From assembly GCA_018292915.2 (NCBI GenBank), contig JACVVK020000147.1, forward strand, positions 1,224,501-1,288,500: a stretch of 64,000 bases of DNA, written 5' to 3'. The notes beneath the pieces were generated by a model. That model was not told the origin of the DNA and made no database searches. It worked only from the letters and a program-made list of their open reading frames with translations. The position numbers and the translations under genes are program-made. Position 1 is the first letter of the stretch. Every line of letters begins with the position of its first letter. Positions 42,211 through 53,339 of this stretch are shown piece by piece. This DNA comes from Batillaria attramentaria. Taxonomy: Eukaryota > Mollusca > Gastropoda > Batillariidae.

Positions 42211-42814
42211 TATGTGAAACATGGGTAAAAGGCTTTCCATGAAACGTTTACCACAACGTCACTGTAGGCCGAAACTAGCTTACGGAGGCTTTAAAGGCTA
42301 AAAACTGACGCGACGGCGCACGTGCACGCGTACGTTTCTGAGAGGGCGGGATGGAGAATGTGAATGGAAAGTCAATTTCCTGTTATTTGTCTTCGCGCAG
42401 CTGCAGGTCACGTTTTGGGAAATTTAATTCATAAACTGTCAAAGTTAAACACGGTCTTACAGCACTTGGCTGTGTTCTTTATATAACCCAGCATTGTGCT
42501 AAAAGTGTCAGAGTGCGTAGTGAAATGTAACCATGCGATTATCTACCAGTTAGAATTAGACTATCTGACTTTAAAAAAAAAAAAAAAAAAATCAGTTGCA
42601 GCCTTCTATTTTCATTTTATTGTCACAGCGGGCTGATGAAACCATGAATCGACGAGATCTGAAAAAAAGGGAAAAAAGGAGAGAAAAAAAAAACCCAGCC
42701 ATATTTATCAATGTTCTCATGGCTGGAGTCGTGCCATTGTCTAGTAAAATTACGACCCATTGAAACAGTGGTCAGTGGAAATGCACGAAAACTACAAGAA
42801 TTCAATTCTTTCTT
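42211..42814. other. No gene seen
   Basis: A run near 42572; nothing recognised. Confidence 0.3.
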
Positions 42815-42935
42815 TCTTTCTTTAAACTTTATGCCTTTTTGGGAAATTCGGGCTGCTCCCCCCCCCCCTCCCCCCCCCCCAGGGGGGAGCGCGTCGCCGC
42901 GCTGCAGCGCCACCCAGTACCTATGCTATTATGAA
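42815..42935 (-). mobile_element. SINE-D 3' end
   Basis: AAACTTTATGCCTTTTTGGG, GAGCGCGTCGCCGCGCTGCA and CGCCACCCAGTACC on the minus strand, interrupted by C runs. Confidence 0.8.
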
Positions 42936-43121
42936 ATTTTCAGTAAATGAATTCAAATCAATATAAATGAACTATAACTACATTAACTATAAATAGAAAT
43001 TTTGGTTTCGAAGTTCGGAACGAGTGACTGATAGGGAAAACAATGCAGTCAAATCATAAAAATGAAAGAGATATGTATAATTATGAAAGGGCAATCAAAG
43101 CATGAATAATCGCCAACGGGC

Positions 43122-44393
43122 ACTCGTCACGTTCTTCATAAACATAGTATCACAATTATTTAGCACTTAAGCCACACTCTAACAGACTTTCCTTCTAGAG
43201 CAGTTGTGCTTGTGACTCGTGTGACTCTTGTGACTTGTACTCGTCACGTTCTTCATAAACATAGTATCACAATTATTTAGCACTTAAGCCACACTCTAAC
43301 AGACTTTCCTTCTAGAGCAGCTGTGCTTGTGACTCGTGTGACTCTTGTGACTTGTACTCGTCACGTTCTTCATAAACATAGTATCACAATTATTTAGCAC
43401 TTAAGCCACACTCTAACAGACTTTCCTTCTAGAGCAGCTGTGCTTGTGACTCGTGTGACTCTTGTGACTTGTACTCGTCACGTTCTTCATAAACATAGTA
43501 TCACAATTATTTAGCACTTAAGCCACACTCTAACAGACTTTCCTTCTAGAGCAGCTGTGCTTGTGACTCGTGTGACTCTTGTGACTTGTACTCGTCACGT
43601 TCTTCATAAACATAGTATCACAATTATTTAGCACTTAAGCCACACTCTAACAGACTTTCCTTCTAGAGCAGCTGTGCTTGTGACTCGTGTGACTCTTGTG
43701 ACTTGTACTCGTCACGTTCTTCATAAACATAGTATCACAATTATTTAGCACTTAAGCCACACTCTAACAGACTTTCCTTCTAGAGCAGCTGTGCTTGTGA
43801 CTCGTGTGACTCTTGTGACTTGTACTCGTCACGTTCTTCATAAACATAGTATCACAATTATTTAGCACTTAAGCCACACTCTAACAGACTTTTCTTCTAG
43901 AGCAGCTGTGCTTGTGACTCGTGTGACTCTTGTGACTTGTACTCGTCACGTTCTTCATAAACATAGTATCACAATTATTTAGCACTTAAGCCACACTCTA
44001 ACAGACTTTTCTTCTAGAGCACTGTTGTGCTTGTGACTCGTGTGACTCTTGTGACTTGTACTCGTCACGTTCTTCATAAACATAGTATCACAATTATTTA
44101 GCACTTAAGCCACACTCTAACAGACTTTCCTTCTAGAGCACTGTTGTGCTTGTGACTCGTGTGACTCTTGTGACTTGTACTCGTCACGTTCTTCATAAAC
44201 ATAGTATCACAATTATTTAGCACTTAAGCCACACTCTAACAGACTTTCCTTCTAGAGCAGTTGTGCTTGTGACTCGTGTGACTCTTGTGACTTGTACTCG
44301 TCACGTTCTTCATAAACATAGTATCACAATTATTTAGCACTTAAGCCACACTCTAACAGACTTTTCTTCTAGAGCAGCTGTGCTTGTGACTGA
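43122..44393. repeat. 117-bp satellite array, about 11 units
   Basis: Units start with ACTCGTCACGTTCTTCATAA and end with GACTCTTGTGACTTGT; starts at 43122, 43239, 43356, 43473 and so on. Units differ at a few sites (CAGCTG, CAGTTG or CACTGTTG before TGCTTG; TTCC or TTTC), so two are 119 bp. Confidence 0.98.
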
Positions 44394-44479
44394 GCTTGTA
44401 CGCTTGAAATAGGTCTGTCTTGGAGCAGAGCTACTGATCTGGTGGAGCTCCGAATACAACACTAACGATTGATGGCCGT

Positions 44480-44560
44480 GCAAACGAGAAATACTCAGCC
44501 GTCCGGAGGTACAAGGTCGAGTGTAGTATATGACACTGTCACCGGCTACTGTTGTTGTTG
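44480..44560 (-). repeat. Dispersed repeat family G fragment
   Basis: Minus strand CAGTAGCCGGTGACAGTGTC and ACACTCGACCTTGTA resemble 14341-14380. Confidence 0.45.
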
Positions 44561-44570
44561 TTGTTGTTTT

Positions 44571-44880
<310 letters not shown>

Positions 44881-44956
44881 CATGTTGTGGTTTTCTGCAA
44901 GCTAACTTGCAAGAAAATAATACTTTTCTTTCACACCTTTCCTTCACACCTACAGC

Positions 44957-45164
44957 GCCGAATGAACTACTGAGAACCCTCTACATATACAGTTACAGAA
45001 TTACTGATAATGTGTTACACCTGCCACTGGCTCTGCTCCAAATGTTCATGACGGAGAAGCACGCAGAATATGTCAGTGTTGAACTTTCCTACTTCCGCCA
45101 CCTCTTTCCCCTCTACACTCGTGATCACTTGGCCAGGTACCGCGGGCTCACACGCCCACCTTAA
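44957..45164 (+). CDS. Possible terminal exon, unrecognised
   Basis: CTTCACACCTACAG is a good acceptor. The frame reads APNELLRTLYIYSYRITDNV and continues through MFMTEKHAEYVSVELSYFRH to LARYRGLTRPP and TAA at 45162. Composition is that of a real protein, with no repeats. I do not recognise the family and no upstream exon is identified. Confidence 0.35.
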
Positions 45165-45334
45165 CTTGAGTCTCGCACGAGGAACCAGAGCGTACAGAAC
45201 TTGACTGGAATTTGATTTCCTTCTCGTTTCGCTTCACACTGTTACGCTGGTTTAGCGGGCTGGAAGAGAGAGTTATAGTCGATGACTATAGTATCATTTT
45301 GACCACTCTTAATTTATTTGTTGGTAACGGACCT

Positions 45335-45425
45335 CCCCCCCCCCCCCCCCCCCCACCGCCACCACCACCACCCCCCCCCCCCCGAAAAAAAAACCCAAAA
45401 AAACAAAACAAACAAACAAACAAAC
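45335..45425. repeat. C run, (CCA)n, A and (CAAA)n run
   Basis: Low complexity. Confidence 0.95.
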
Positions 45426-45527
45426 AAAAACTCCATCAGGCCAGATTCGCAGCACTACAAAGTGTAAGAAAAAAAAAAAAAAACGAAATGAAAAGCTCTC
45501 AAGCATGTTCATTATTATTATTATTAG

Positions 45528-45590
45528 AAGAGACTAAGCGTTATCTCTCTAGCCGCGAAATAGTCTTTGTTGCTTGCGCGGCGTTACGCC

Positions 45591-45640
<50 letters not shown>

Positions 45641-45908
45641 GTTATCTTTGAAATTTGAAACGTCAGTGACTGAATAGGCGTGTTTAGAAGGACTTCGTAA
45701 GGCGCACTTCGCTGAGCAGCGTAACTCACTTACATGAAAATTAGGCACGTAGGGTTTGGGTACCATTAGCTAATCGCAGCGCGTTAACTGCTCGCGGCCT
45801 CTGCCGTTTGAGACTAATTTACATGATGAGCGGGTCAGCGAAGTCCTCCTTACAAAATCCTACTAAACACTGGCGTTTCTAAATTTCAAAGATAACACTT
45901 AGTCTCTT
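45528..45908. mobile_element. MITE with long inverted arms, hosting a hairpin motif E insertion
   Basis: AAGAGACTAAGCGTTATCT at the left and AACACTTAGTCTCTT at the right are inverted. After removing the insert at 45547-45640 the arms stay complementary for about 85 bp (GTTATCTTTGAAATTTG..., AAGGACTTCGTAAGG, GACTTCGCTGA). No coding capacity. Confidence 0.8.
45547..45640 (+). mobile_element. Hairpin motif E insertion with (TAAC)n tail
   Basis: GTTATCT flanks the insert on both sides (45540-45546 and 45640-45646), a 7-bp duplication. The insert is CTCTAGCCGCGAAATAGTCT..., TGCGCGGCGTTACGCCCTAA and (CTAA)n. GCCGCG pairs with CGCGGC. Confidence 0.75.
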
Positions 45909-45909
45909 A

Positions 45910-46020
45910 CTTTGATAATAATAATAATAATAATAATAATAATGCATATACTTATATAGCGCTGTAGCCTCCTAAGACATAACAGTTGTAAGCGCTTTTA
46001 AAATATAACAAAACTAAACT
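45910..46020 (+). repeat. (TAA)n and SINE-type 3' stem
   Basis: TATATAGCGCTGTAGCC...AAGCGCTTTT after (AAT)n. Confidence 0.5.
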
Positions 46021-46116
46021 CCAAATATTTGTGCTGGCTTTTTCAACGTTGCCCCGTCTTTGATATCACCCGTATGTCGTGGAAAAGGACGTTAAACCCC
46101 CAAAACACCCACCCAT
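46021..46116 (+). mobile_element. SINE-A 3' part
   Basis: CCAAATATTTGTGCTGGCTT to CAAAACACCCACCC. Confidence 0.85.
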
Positions 46117-46516
46117 CCATATTTCGCTGTACAGTTTGGTACCCGGCGTGGTGCGCTGGCTTCTGCACACTTGGCCGGTAATGTGGCCTGGCAGTTCGTG
46201 GCTTTGTGTACGTGTATTTCACCGCTTTGCTTCTGCTGAAATGAGGTTCTGTGCATGCTTTGGTGAATACAGCCGGATATGACGATGCCGCGTAAACTTT
46301 CCCTCAGTGACGGCCCGCCGGAATAACACAATAGCATCTCGGTTTACAGCCCATTAGTCCGTATGCTACAAACTCTTCTGATAGACTTTGAACTTTTTCT
46401 GTTTGCTTCGAAAGATGACAAAATATTCACTGAGTCTCAGTACTACTTTTGATGGCTAGATTTTATATTTATCTTTGCAAATGCTTTGATATGTGCTTAA
46501 GTCGGTGTGAACAGTT
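46117..46516. other. No gene seen
   Basis: Nothing recognised. Confidence 0.3.
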
Positions 46517-46760
46517 TCTTAACTCCTAACTGCCCGCGGACCCCTACCCCCTGCCCACACTATATGACAAGACTTACCGAAACTCACAACAGCACTAAAC
46601 GGCACTAGACAGCACTCAACAGCACTATTACGCAAGGCGTGGGCAGTTTCAAGGAGGCCTGTTTTCCACGCTCGAGGACCGCCCGCATGCAGTAGGTTGC
46701 ATAATCTCTCGTAATCCCTTGGCCTGCTCAGGGCAGTCTTGTGTATAGACCTGACTGAGC
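46517..46760. repeat. Dispersed repeat family H, diverged copy
   Basis: CACTATATGACAAGACTTAC, CAGCACTATTACGCAAGGCG-TGGGC and TAGGTTGCATAATC align with 11223-11400; GCACT units replace the CCACT units. An inverted counterpart (TTGCATAATAGTGCTG) lies at 47808-47850. Confidence 0.5.
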
Positions 46761-47219
46761 TGATGAACTGACTGGACAAGGGGCTGAACAAAGACATTGC
46801 CGCACGAATGCATGTTCTTCTTGTGTATTGCTGCTGTAAGTTCCGGGTCTGTGAAACAGGTATGTAAAAAATGACAAGTCCTTTGCAGCCAGTTGGCGGC
46901 GCCTCAGTTGTCAGTCGCCAGCCCATGCTTTGTCTGGATTTCGGCTTCTTTGATGATAGCGGCGATACGAGTGACGAGTTGCATGACAGCCCGAGTCGAG
47001 ACAATTTGACTTGATAGTGTCAAAGTCAGTTCTGGTAGTTGTGAAATAATATCATTAGGTGTCAGATAATTAGATATGCCTACACCTCCACCGCATGCAC
47101 ACAGATCCTCATTGACAGTATCACTAATTTGACACCACAGTTCAGGTTAACCACAGGCAAAAGAACTTTCTTTCGTGCATGGGTACTATAAATATCTGGT
47201 ATATAAAGAAGTAGATCGC

Positions 47220-47337
<118 letters not shown>

Positions 47338-47403
47338 TCTCAGACATTTTAATTGTTTAGACATATTGTCCATAACAATGGAGTGAGCAAGAAACAGTCA
47401 AAA

Positions 47404-47405
<2 letters not shown>

Positions 47406-47447
<42 letters not shown>
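47406..47447. repeat. (CA)n microsatellite
   Basis: About 20 CA units. Confidence 0.98.
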
Positions 47448-47449
<2 letters not shown>

Positions 47450-47639
47450 CACCCCTCATAGTCAGTCACATGACGGTGTGGTTTCACATGCTCGTTGGTA
47501 ACGGGACTTGCTTCTTGTCGCCTACCACCCTCACTCCAGTGGGAAGTGGTTGGGGCAAGTTGTAACGGGACCCATCAGTGTGCCGTTAGCTATTACGTGG
47601 CCAACACCCGAACAAGCCAGTGACCGCCGTATTCACAAG

Positions 47640-47870
47640 AGGGTGCGAACTCGACGAGCTGTCTGGCTGTCTGGCTAGAGTCGACCGCTTGTCTGAGTGT
47701 GATGCAACGTGCCGTCATGTTGCGCTGGCTAGCCTCAGCCGCTCGCCGGAGTGTGATGCAATATGACGGCACGTTGCGCCGTCTCTCAGGGCGGACTGCT
47801 GGCCGCGAGGTTGCATAATAGTGCTGTTTAGTGCTGTCTAGTGCTGTGGCGATTTTGATTCAGGATGTGA
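47640..47870. repeat. GC-rich inverted segment flanking the Harbinger-type MITE
   Basis: GATGCAACGTGCCGTCATGT and GATGCAATATGACGGCACGT form an imperfect inverted repeat (about 47701-47785). TTGCATAATAGTGCTGTTTA at 47810 is complementary in type to the repeat at 46585. Confidence 0.5.
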
Positions 47871-47888
47871 TTCGTGCGTGGGCGCTTA

Positions 47889-48271
47889 GGCCCGATGCAC
47901 ACGAGCGTCAGCGTCATGATGCCGCGCGGCGGATCTGACTCCCGGCGGCAGTTTCAAGGCGCCGCCACGTGTGCATGACATCGGCGCCTGGCGTCATTCG
48001 CCTGCACGGCCTGTTCGCTGAGCCCACACTGCACGCGCTGACCCACACTGCTTTCTGATTGGCTGAAACCAAGTCTGCAGCGCGGCGTCAGCAGCAGAAA
48101 TAGGACATGTTCTATACGCGGCGTCAAAGGATTCCGCCGCCTGGCATCATTGATGCCGTTGCCTGACGCCAGGCGCCGATGTCATGCACACGTGGCGGCG
48201 CCTTAAAACTGCCGCCGGGAGTCAGATCCGCCGCGCGGCATCATGACGCCGACGCTCGTGTGCATCGGGCC
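47889..48271. mobile_element. 383-bp palindromic MITE, PIF/Harbinger-like, TTA target duplication
   Basis: GGCCCGATGCACACGAGCGT at the left and ACGCTCGTGTGCATCGGGCC at the right are complementary, with arms of about 105 bp (GCCGCGCGGCGGATCTGACT, ATGTCATGCACACGTGG). Flanked by TTA at 47886-47888 and 48272-48274; a 3-bp TWA duplication is typical of PIF/Harbinger. Very GC-rich in a less GC-rich setting. Confidence 0.85.
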
Positions 48272-48554
48272 TTAGGAGTTAAAGGTCACGTCCACTCTGC
48301 TTATTTTGCCGAATGTCCCAAACTTTTGCATTTGAAACTGACAGACTTCTACGAATCTTTTCATTTATGAAATTTTACAGTACAATCATGTGGCTAAACC
48401 GTTTTAGATTTGCTCTATCGCGGCCGTTGGCCGGTGTGTGGGCTGCCTCACACTGAGACACGTTTCAAACACTTTGAGACACTTTTTTTTTTTTTTAACT
48501 GAGTCAGTGGACTGCCCTTTTAAGAGAGTTCGAGAATCGATATTTTATCGATTT

Positions 48555-48871
48555 TTTAAAAAACTACTTTATTATCTCTTTCGGGGAAATTCGGGCTGCT
48601 TCCCCCCAGGGGAAGCGCGTCGCCGCGGTGCAGCGCCACCCAATACCTTTCCTATATTTTGTTACAATTTTGCTGGGGGAAAGAAAGGCGGATAACCCGG
48701 AGAGAAACCCCCGATGACGGCAGCCCGGCAGCCAGGAAAAACCGGTATTATATATCACAAGCTCGACCTGGGCTCGAACCCACGCTTCGTCGCCATGACA
48801 TTGGTGACGGCCACTCAGCAGCGCAGCGGCGAAATCCGACGCGCTACCTATTAGGCCACCGTTCATCCCTA
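48555..48871 (-). mobile_element. SINE-D, full length
   Basis: Minus strand; same order of head, B box (GTGGGTTCGAGCCC), CTCCGGGTTATCCG and 3' end as 28689-29010. Confidence 0.88.
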
Positions 48872-49548
48872 AACGGCGATGCAGCATTGTTCAAGTCTGG
48901 CTTCAGTTTCAGTTTCAGTTTTTTTCCAGAAACCCCATCAGGGGGTACAGGCATATATGTGTAAATATAGATACATATGTATGTATTCAGCCAGCATGGC
49001 TACAGGTGGTCTGTAGTCTGTACACAAGTCAGCAACAGCAGCAAACTATTCACATTGAGGCATACATACTTCTGTCTCTTCGTCCACATCTATGCAGAGC
49101 ACAGTAACAAATCAAACAGCACCCACATAGTTGTGCCTACTTGCTCACATCTACATTAGATGCACGCGCGCGCGCACACACACACAACACTGGCAACTGT
49201 ATAAACGCTTTGTTTTAAATTAGTACATGCTTGCCATGTCTGCGGGCCATGTCCTGTGTAGTTTAAAAAAAAAAAAAAAAAAAAAACGTTTGATACTAAT
49301 GCTATTTTCTGCCATACGTTTTACACCATCTGTATATGGCAACTGCCTTCTCACTGTACATTGTCAATGTCATTGTTTTCGTTGATGTTTGTCTGTAGTC
49401 CTGTGTAAAAATGCCCCCCCCCCCCCAAAAAAAAAAAAAAAATAAATAAATAAATAAATAAAGAAGAAAACAGAAGTGTTAAAAACAAAATTGAATAGAC
49501 TATTGGGAAAACCCGGTTGGAAATCCTCTGTCCGTTTCGTATTCAAGT
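48872..49548. other. No gene seen
   Basis: A runs (49265, 49426) and a C run; nothing recognised. Confidence 0.35.
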
Positions 49549-49560
49549 TGGTGCAGCAGG

Positions 49561-49739
49561 GGTGGGGTGGGTGGGTGTTTGGGGGTTTAACGTCCTTTTC
49601 CTCCACATAGGGTGATATGAAAGACGGGGCAACGATGAAAAAGCCAGCACAAATATTTGGCCCCAGCCGGGAGACGAACTCACGACCCGAGCATTAGAAG
49701 TCCAACGCTCTACCATTCGGCCACCCCGGCTCCCCTCAG
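49561..49739 (-). mobile_element. SINE-A with 12-bp target duplication
   Basis: TGGTGCAGCAGG at 49549-49560 and 49740-49751. Confidence 0.94.
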
Positions 49740-49799
49740 TGGTGCAGCAGGGAGCAACAAAGCAAAACAGTGGAACGAAGAAGAACATCAGTGGAAAAG

Positions 49800-50043
49800 A
49801 ATAATAATAATAATAATAATAATCATGATCATAATAACTGAGTATTGTATAGGCGCTCTACCCGATTTTTTTTAATCGGCTCAAAGCGCCGCGGTTGCAC
49901 AAAACCAAACACGCACACTCACGTGAATCACACGCATCCTCTCACACATTAAAATCACGTGGTGCGAAGGTTGTTTAAGTTTTGGAAGTTAGAATTGCAT
50001 TTATTTTCAAATTTTCAGTGTTGGCTGAAAATTTCCAAAGCAT
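49800..50043 (-). mobile_element. SINE-C 3' half
   Basis: (TAA)n tail, GAGTATTGTATAGGCGCTCT, ACGCACACTCACGTGAATCA on the minus strand. Confidence 0.82.
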
Positions 50044-50206
50044 ATACTGTCTGGGTGCACTCCCTCTATAGTCTAAACCACATACAGACTAAACGATTCG
50101 TTTTCATTAGTGGAGTGTTCCCAGCATGGGAGTAAACCTCTCTTCACCCTCTCATAGCTGTGCCACTGATGTTCTGCTGGTGTGAGTGCGTGTGTGCGCG
50201 GGGAAC

Positions 50207-50208
50207 GG

Positions 50209-50285
<77 letters not shown>
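50207..50285. repeat. (GT)n microsatellite
   Basis: About 38 units. Confidence 0.98.
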
Positions 50286-50286
<1 letters not shown>

Positions 50287-50391
50287 ATATGAGTTTTATT
50301 AGTTTTTATCTGTTTTGTCAGTTTTACCTGTCTGGTGTTTGTTTTGTCTGTATTTTCTTATGTCTTATATGAATAAATATGTATTTTACGT

Positions 50392-50460
50392 AAAGCGCCT
50401 AGAGCTTACATAAGCTTAGGCGCTATATAAATATTCTATTATTATTGTTATTATTATTAA
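50392..50460 (+). repeat. SINE-type 3' tail
   Basis: AAAGCGCCTAGAGCTTACAT, AAGCTTAGGCGCTATATAAA then (ATT)n; a stem-loop like that at 10745. Confidence 0.6.
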
Positions 50461-51097
50461 ACCTGTCTGGTTTCGACTAAAGGGAGTATATCCAGCGTTA
50501 ACGCGGGAAGTGCCCCGCGGTCAGTATATGCAGCCGCCTGGGCCCGGAGTAAATCCCGCATCTTACACCGGCCTGCGCCGGTACGGCAAAGCCAGTCAGT
50601 GAAAACCAATGCAGAAACAAAACCAGCTCAGACTTTGCAAGACGGTACTGTGACTAATCAGTACCGGCCGATGCGCGTGGCATATCAGTCTTTCCGGGGA
50701 ATGAAGTCACCTCACGAGCAGCCGGACCGGCTGTCACGGCCGACACTGACCGACCGAGAGAGGAAAAAAACTGAATCGTGAGAGAGCATAAATGCCGAAT
50801 GAGCACTGCGGAATGAATGACTGAACCGACTTCAGTGACTGGATGAATGCATGAATGTATGAGTGAATGAATGGATGAATGCCCGGCGGCATGCATGAAT
50901 GAATGAAATGAATGAAGGAATGGCGGGGCCAGGATGAACTCAGATGATGCGGCAGCAGATGCACGAATGATTTTTTTTTTTAACTTCGGTAGAAAGATGC
51001 GACAGAGAGAGAGAGAGAGAGAGAGAGCCTCGGACAGACAGACAGACAGACAGACAGCGACAGAGCTAGACTATCTGAACTCGACGAATGCATGACT
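50461..51097. other. No gene seen; (GAAT)n-rich
   Basis: Degenerate GAATGAAT tracts 50805-50925, GA and CAGA runs 51003-51058. Confidence 0.5.
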
Positions 51098-51345
51098 GAA
51101 TGAATGGATGCAGTGAATGTATGAATGGGTGCAGTGAATGTATGAATGGGTGCAGTGAATGTATGAATGGGTGCAGTGAATGTATGAATGGGTGCAGTGA
51201 ATGTATGAATGGGTGCAGTGAATGTATGAATGGGTGCAGTGAATGTATGAATGGGTGCAGTGAATGTATGAATGGGTGCAGTGAATGTATGAATGGGTGC
51301 AGTGAATGTATGAATGGGTGCAGTGAATGTATGAATGAATGCCGG
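51098..51345. repeat. 21-bp minisatellite, about 11 copies
   Basis: GTATGAATGGGTGCAGTGAA-T repeats perfectly across most of the array. Open in several frames because 21 is a multiple of three; not evidence of a gene. Confidence 0.97.
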
Positions 51346-51449
51346 CATGCATGAATGAATGAATAAATGAATGGCCGGGCCAGGGTGGGTGCGGCCGGCA
51401 CTGAGGGGCCGGGTAAAAGATTTTTTTTTTTTTTAATACGATAAAAAGG

Positions 51450-51489
<40 letters not shown>

Positions 51490-52740
51490 AATAATATCAG
51501 CGACCATAATGCCAGTCAGTCATCCTCAGTTGTACTACGGTGCACGCCACACACGGCGAACTGAACGACTGACAACTGTCAGTTGCCGCATCACGGAGCT
51601 GACGCTTTCTCTTCCCTGGGTTTCCGGTCGTCAGTGACTCGTCAGTGCCAACAGAAAATCGATGGCTGTCATCCGGGCACTCACAGTTGCAGCGCCCCCT
51701 ATCGATTCACGTCCCATCAATGGACCTGTCTTCCACTTCCGCCCACTCAGTCTCTCCCAGCCAGGGGCCATAGAGCTAGATTGTGTTGTGCCACACACAG
51801 CGCTAAATCCCCCCCCCCACACCCACCTCCCAACATGGCCAACACAAGCCTCAGGGGAGAGAAGCAGCCTAGCGTGGTCTGTCGGCCGCGCGAGCGTCAG
51901 CTGAACCTTCTCTGCATAGGATGAGCAGAAAATGAGGGAAAACTTTCACTGCGTTGATAACAGCCTTTTTGCCCTGCCTTGTCTCATTCAGATTTTTTTT
52001 AAAGTAGTGGTGCGTGGGTGGAGCGATGTCGATCCATGCGTTTGATTGAGGTGGCAAAGAAATTAACGACGGCAAACTATCGGGCAGGCGATTTAGCTCT
52101 GTGGCGGTGGTGGCGAACAAATCAGCGTTGTGGCACGCTCGCTCTGTGTGCCCGTGAGTACTCCTGCCGTGAACACACGAAGCTTGATTGGGGCGTGTTT
52201 CTGCGAGTGTACAATAAGTCGGCAAACAATGGTGGTGTCGGCGGCATTAAAACCTGTGCAACTGAAACGAAATGAAACATACCAGTGCTAGCCGTCTCAA
52301 TGAAACCTCTACGTTTGTCGGAAAACTGAAACACGACAGGTAATAATAATGTTATACTGCTATAATAATAATAATGCTAATAATAATAATGCTAATCATC
52401 ATCATCATCATCATCATCATAATGCAGCTGGTGGCTGGATAGCAAGAACAGCTTTTCTGAATTAGTTTGACTACTGTTATTCACTTGATGAAAGAACTTG
52501 AATTCAAGTGCTTCATAACCAATAAGAGAGTTCAGTCCGGGGAGCCTTGCGTGTGTCGAAGGGCCGTATTTGAGACAGAGCAACAGACAGACACAGAGAC
52601 AGAAAGAGACAGAGACAGACAGAGGTTGTGTGTTATTTGCGAAGGACATTCCAGCCCGGCGTTTCTTTTATTGCTATGGAACCGATTGTTCTACACAGGC
52701 TTGTTTTGTCGGAACACGAAAAGCTGCTCCTTGTACTGAT
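51346..52740. other. No gene recognised
   Basis: (GA)n at 51458-51484, C run at 51808, (TAA)n/(ATC)n at 52340-52420, GACA-rich 52575-52622. Several non-repeat frames but none with a recognised domain. Confidence 0.35.
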
Positions 52741-53232
52741 TTAGCCGCGAAATAGTCTTTGTTGCTTGCGCGGCTTTAAAGGTCTGCAATCTCAACAAAA
52801 AGCCGCAAATTTTGTTGTTGTTGTTTTTAAAACTGCGATTCCTGCGACTGTGCATAATGCAGGCAACTCTGTCACAGTTGCTGAGTTTTAAGCGCTTCGG
52901 AGACCCGTATGAAACCAGAGCGTAGGTCTGCAGTGACTTCATTGTGATTTTGGTCAGTGAGCGAGACACATCGCTACAGCCTCTAGCGGGTGTTGTGTAC
53001 TGCAAAAGAAGACTTGCCACTGCGATCTTTCTCGCTCAATGCCAAAACGCAAACTGAGCTGTGAAATCAGGCTGCCCTTGGCTATTATAGGGGTTGCAGG
53101 GTTGCTGAAAACTCTGTAACTGCGCATTTTGCACAGTCGGATAGTTTGGGGTTTTTTGGTTTGTTTTTCAAAACACGCTGTTTGGGGCTTTTTGTTGAGA
53201 TAGGAGACCTTTACGCCCTATAAACTCAACCA
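52741..53232 (+). repeat. Hairpin motif E split by a MITE
   Basis: TTAGCCGCGAAATAGTCTTT-GTTGCTTGCGCGGC (52741-52774) continues after the MITE as ACGCCCTATAAACTCAACCA and ACTC repeats. This supplies an occupied/empty site pair with 45551-45600. Confidence 0.75.
52780..53210. mobile_element. TTAA-target MITE, copy 2 (431 bp)
   Basis: Ends AGGTCTGCAATCTCAACAAA and TTTTGTTGAGATAGGAGACC-T form imperfect inverted repeats (about 33 bp). Flanks TTAA (52776-52779) and TTAC (53211-53214). The empty site in a related copy reads GGCGTTAAGCCC, supporting TTAA insertion. Confidence 0.88.
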
Positions 53233-53339
53233 CTCACTCGCCCTTGCATTGATGCCTGCAGCAGCCTGAAGCTGATATCAGTTTGCCAAAACGCTCCCCC
53301 GGTGGCGTGTGAACACAGCCCTTCATTCATTCATCAAGT

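Noticed and set aside
43122..44393. CRISPR-like array
   Set aside because: Units are contiguous 117-bp repeats without unique spacers, in a eukaryotic genome.
46519..47004. 161-residue minus-strand frame
   Set aside because: Half of it overlaps the diverged family H repeat, there is no recognisable domain and no splice or start context.
51066..51491. IHPFIHSLHP and ECMNGCS repeat proteins
   Set aside because: Produced by the 21-bp minisatellite, which is open in several frames because its length is a multiple of three.
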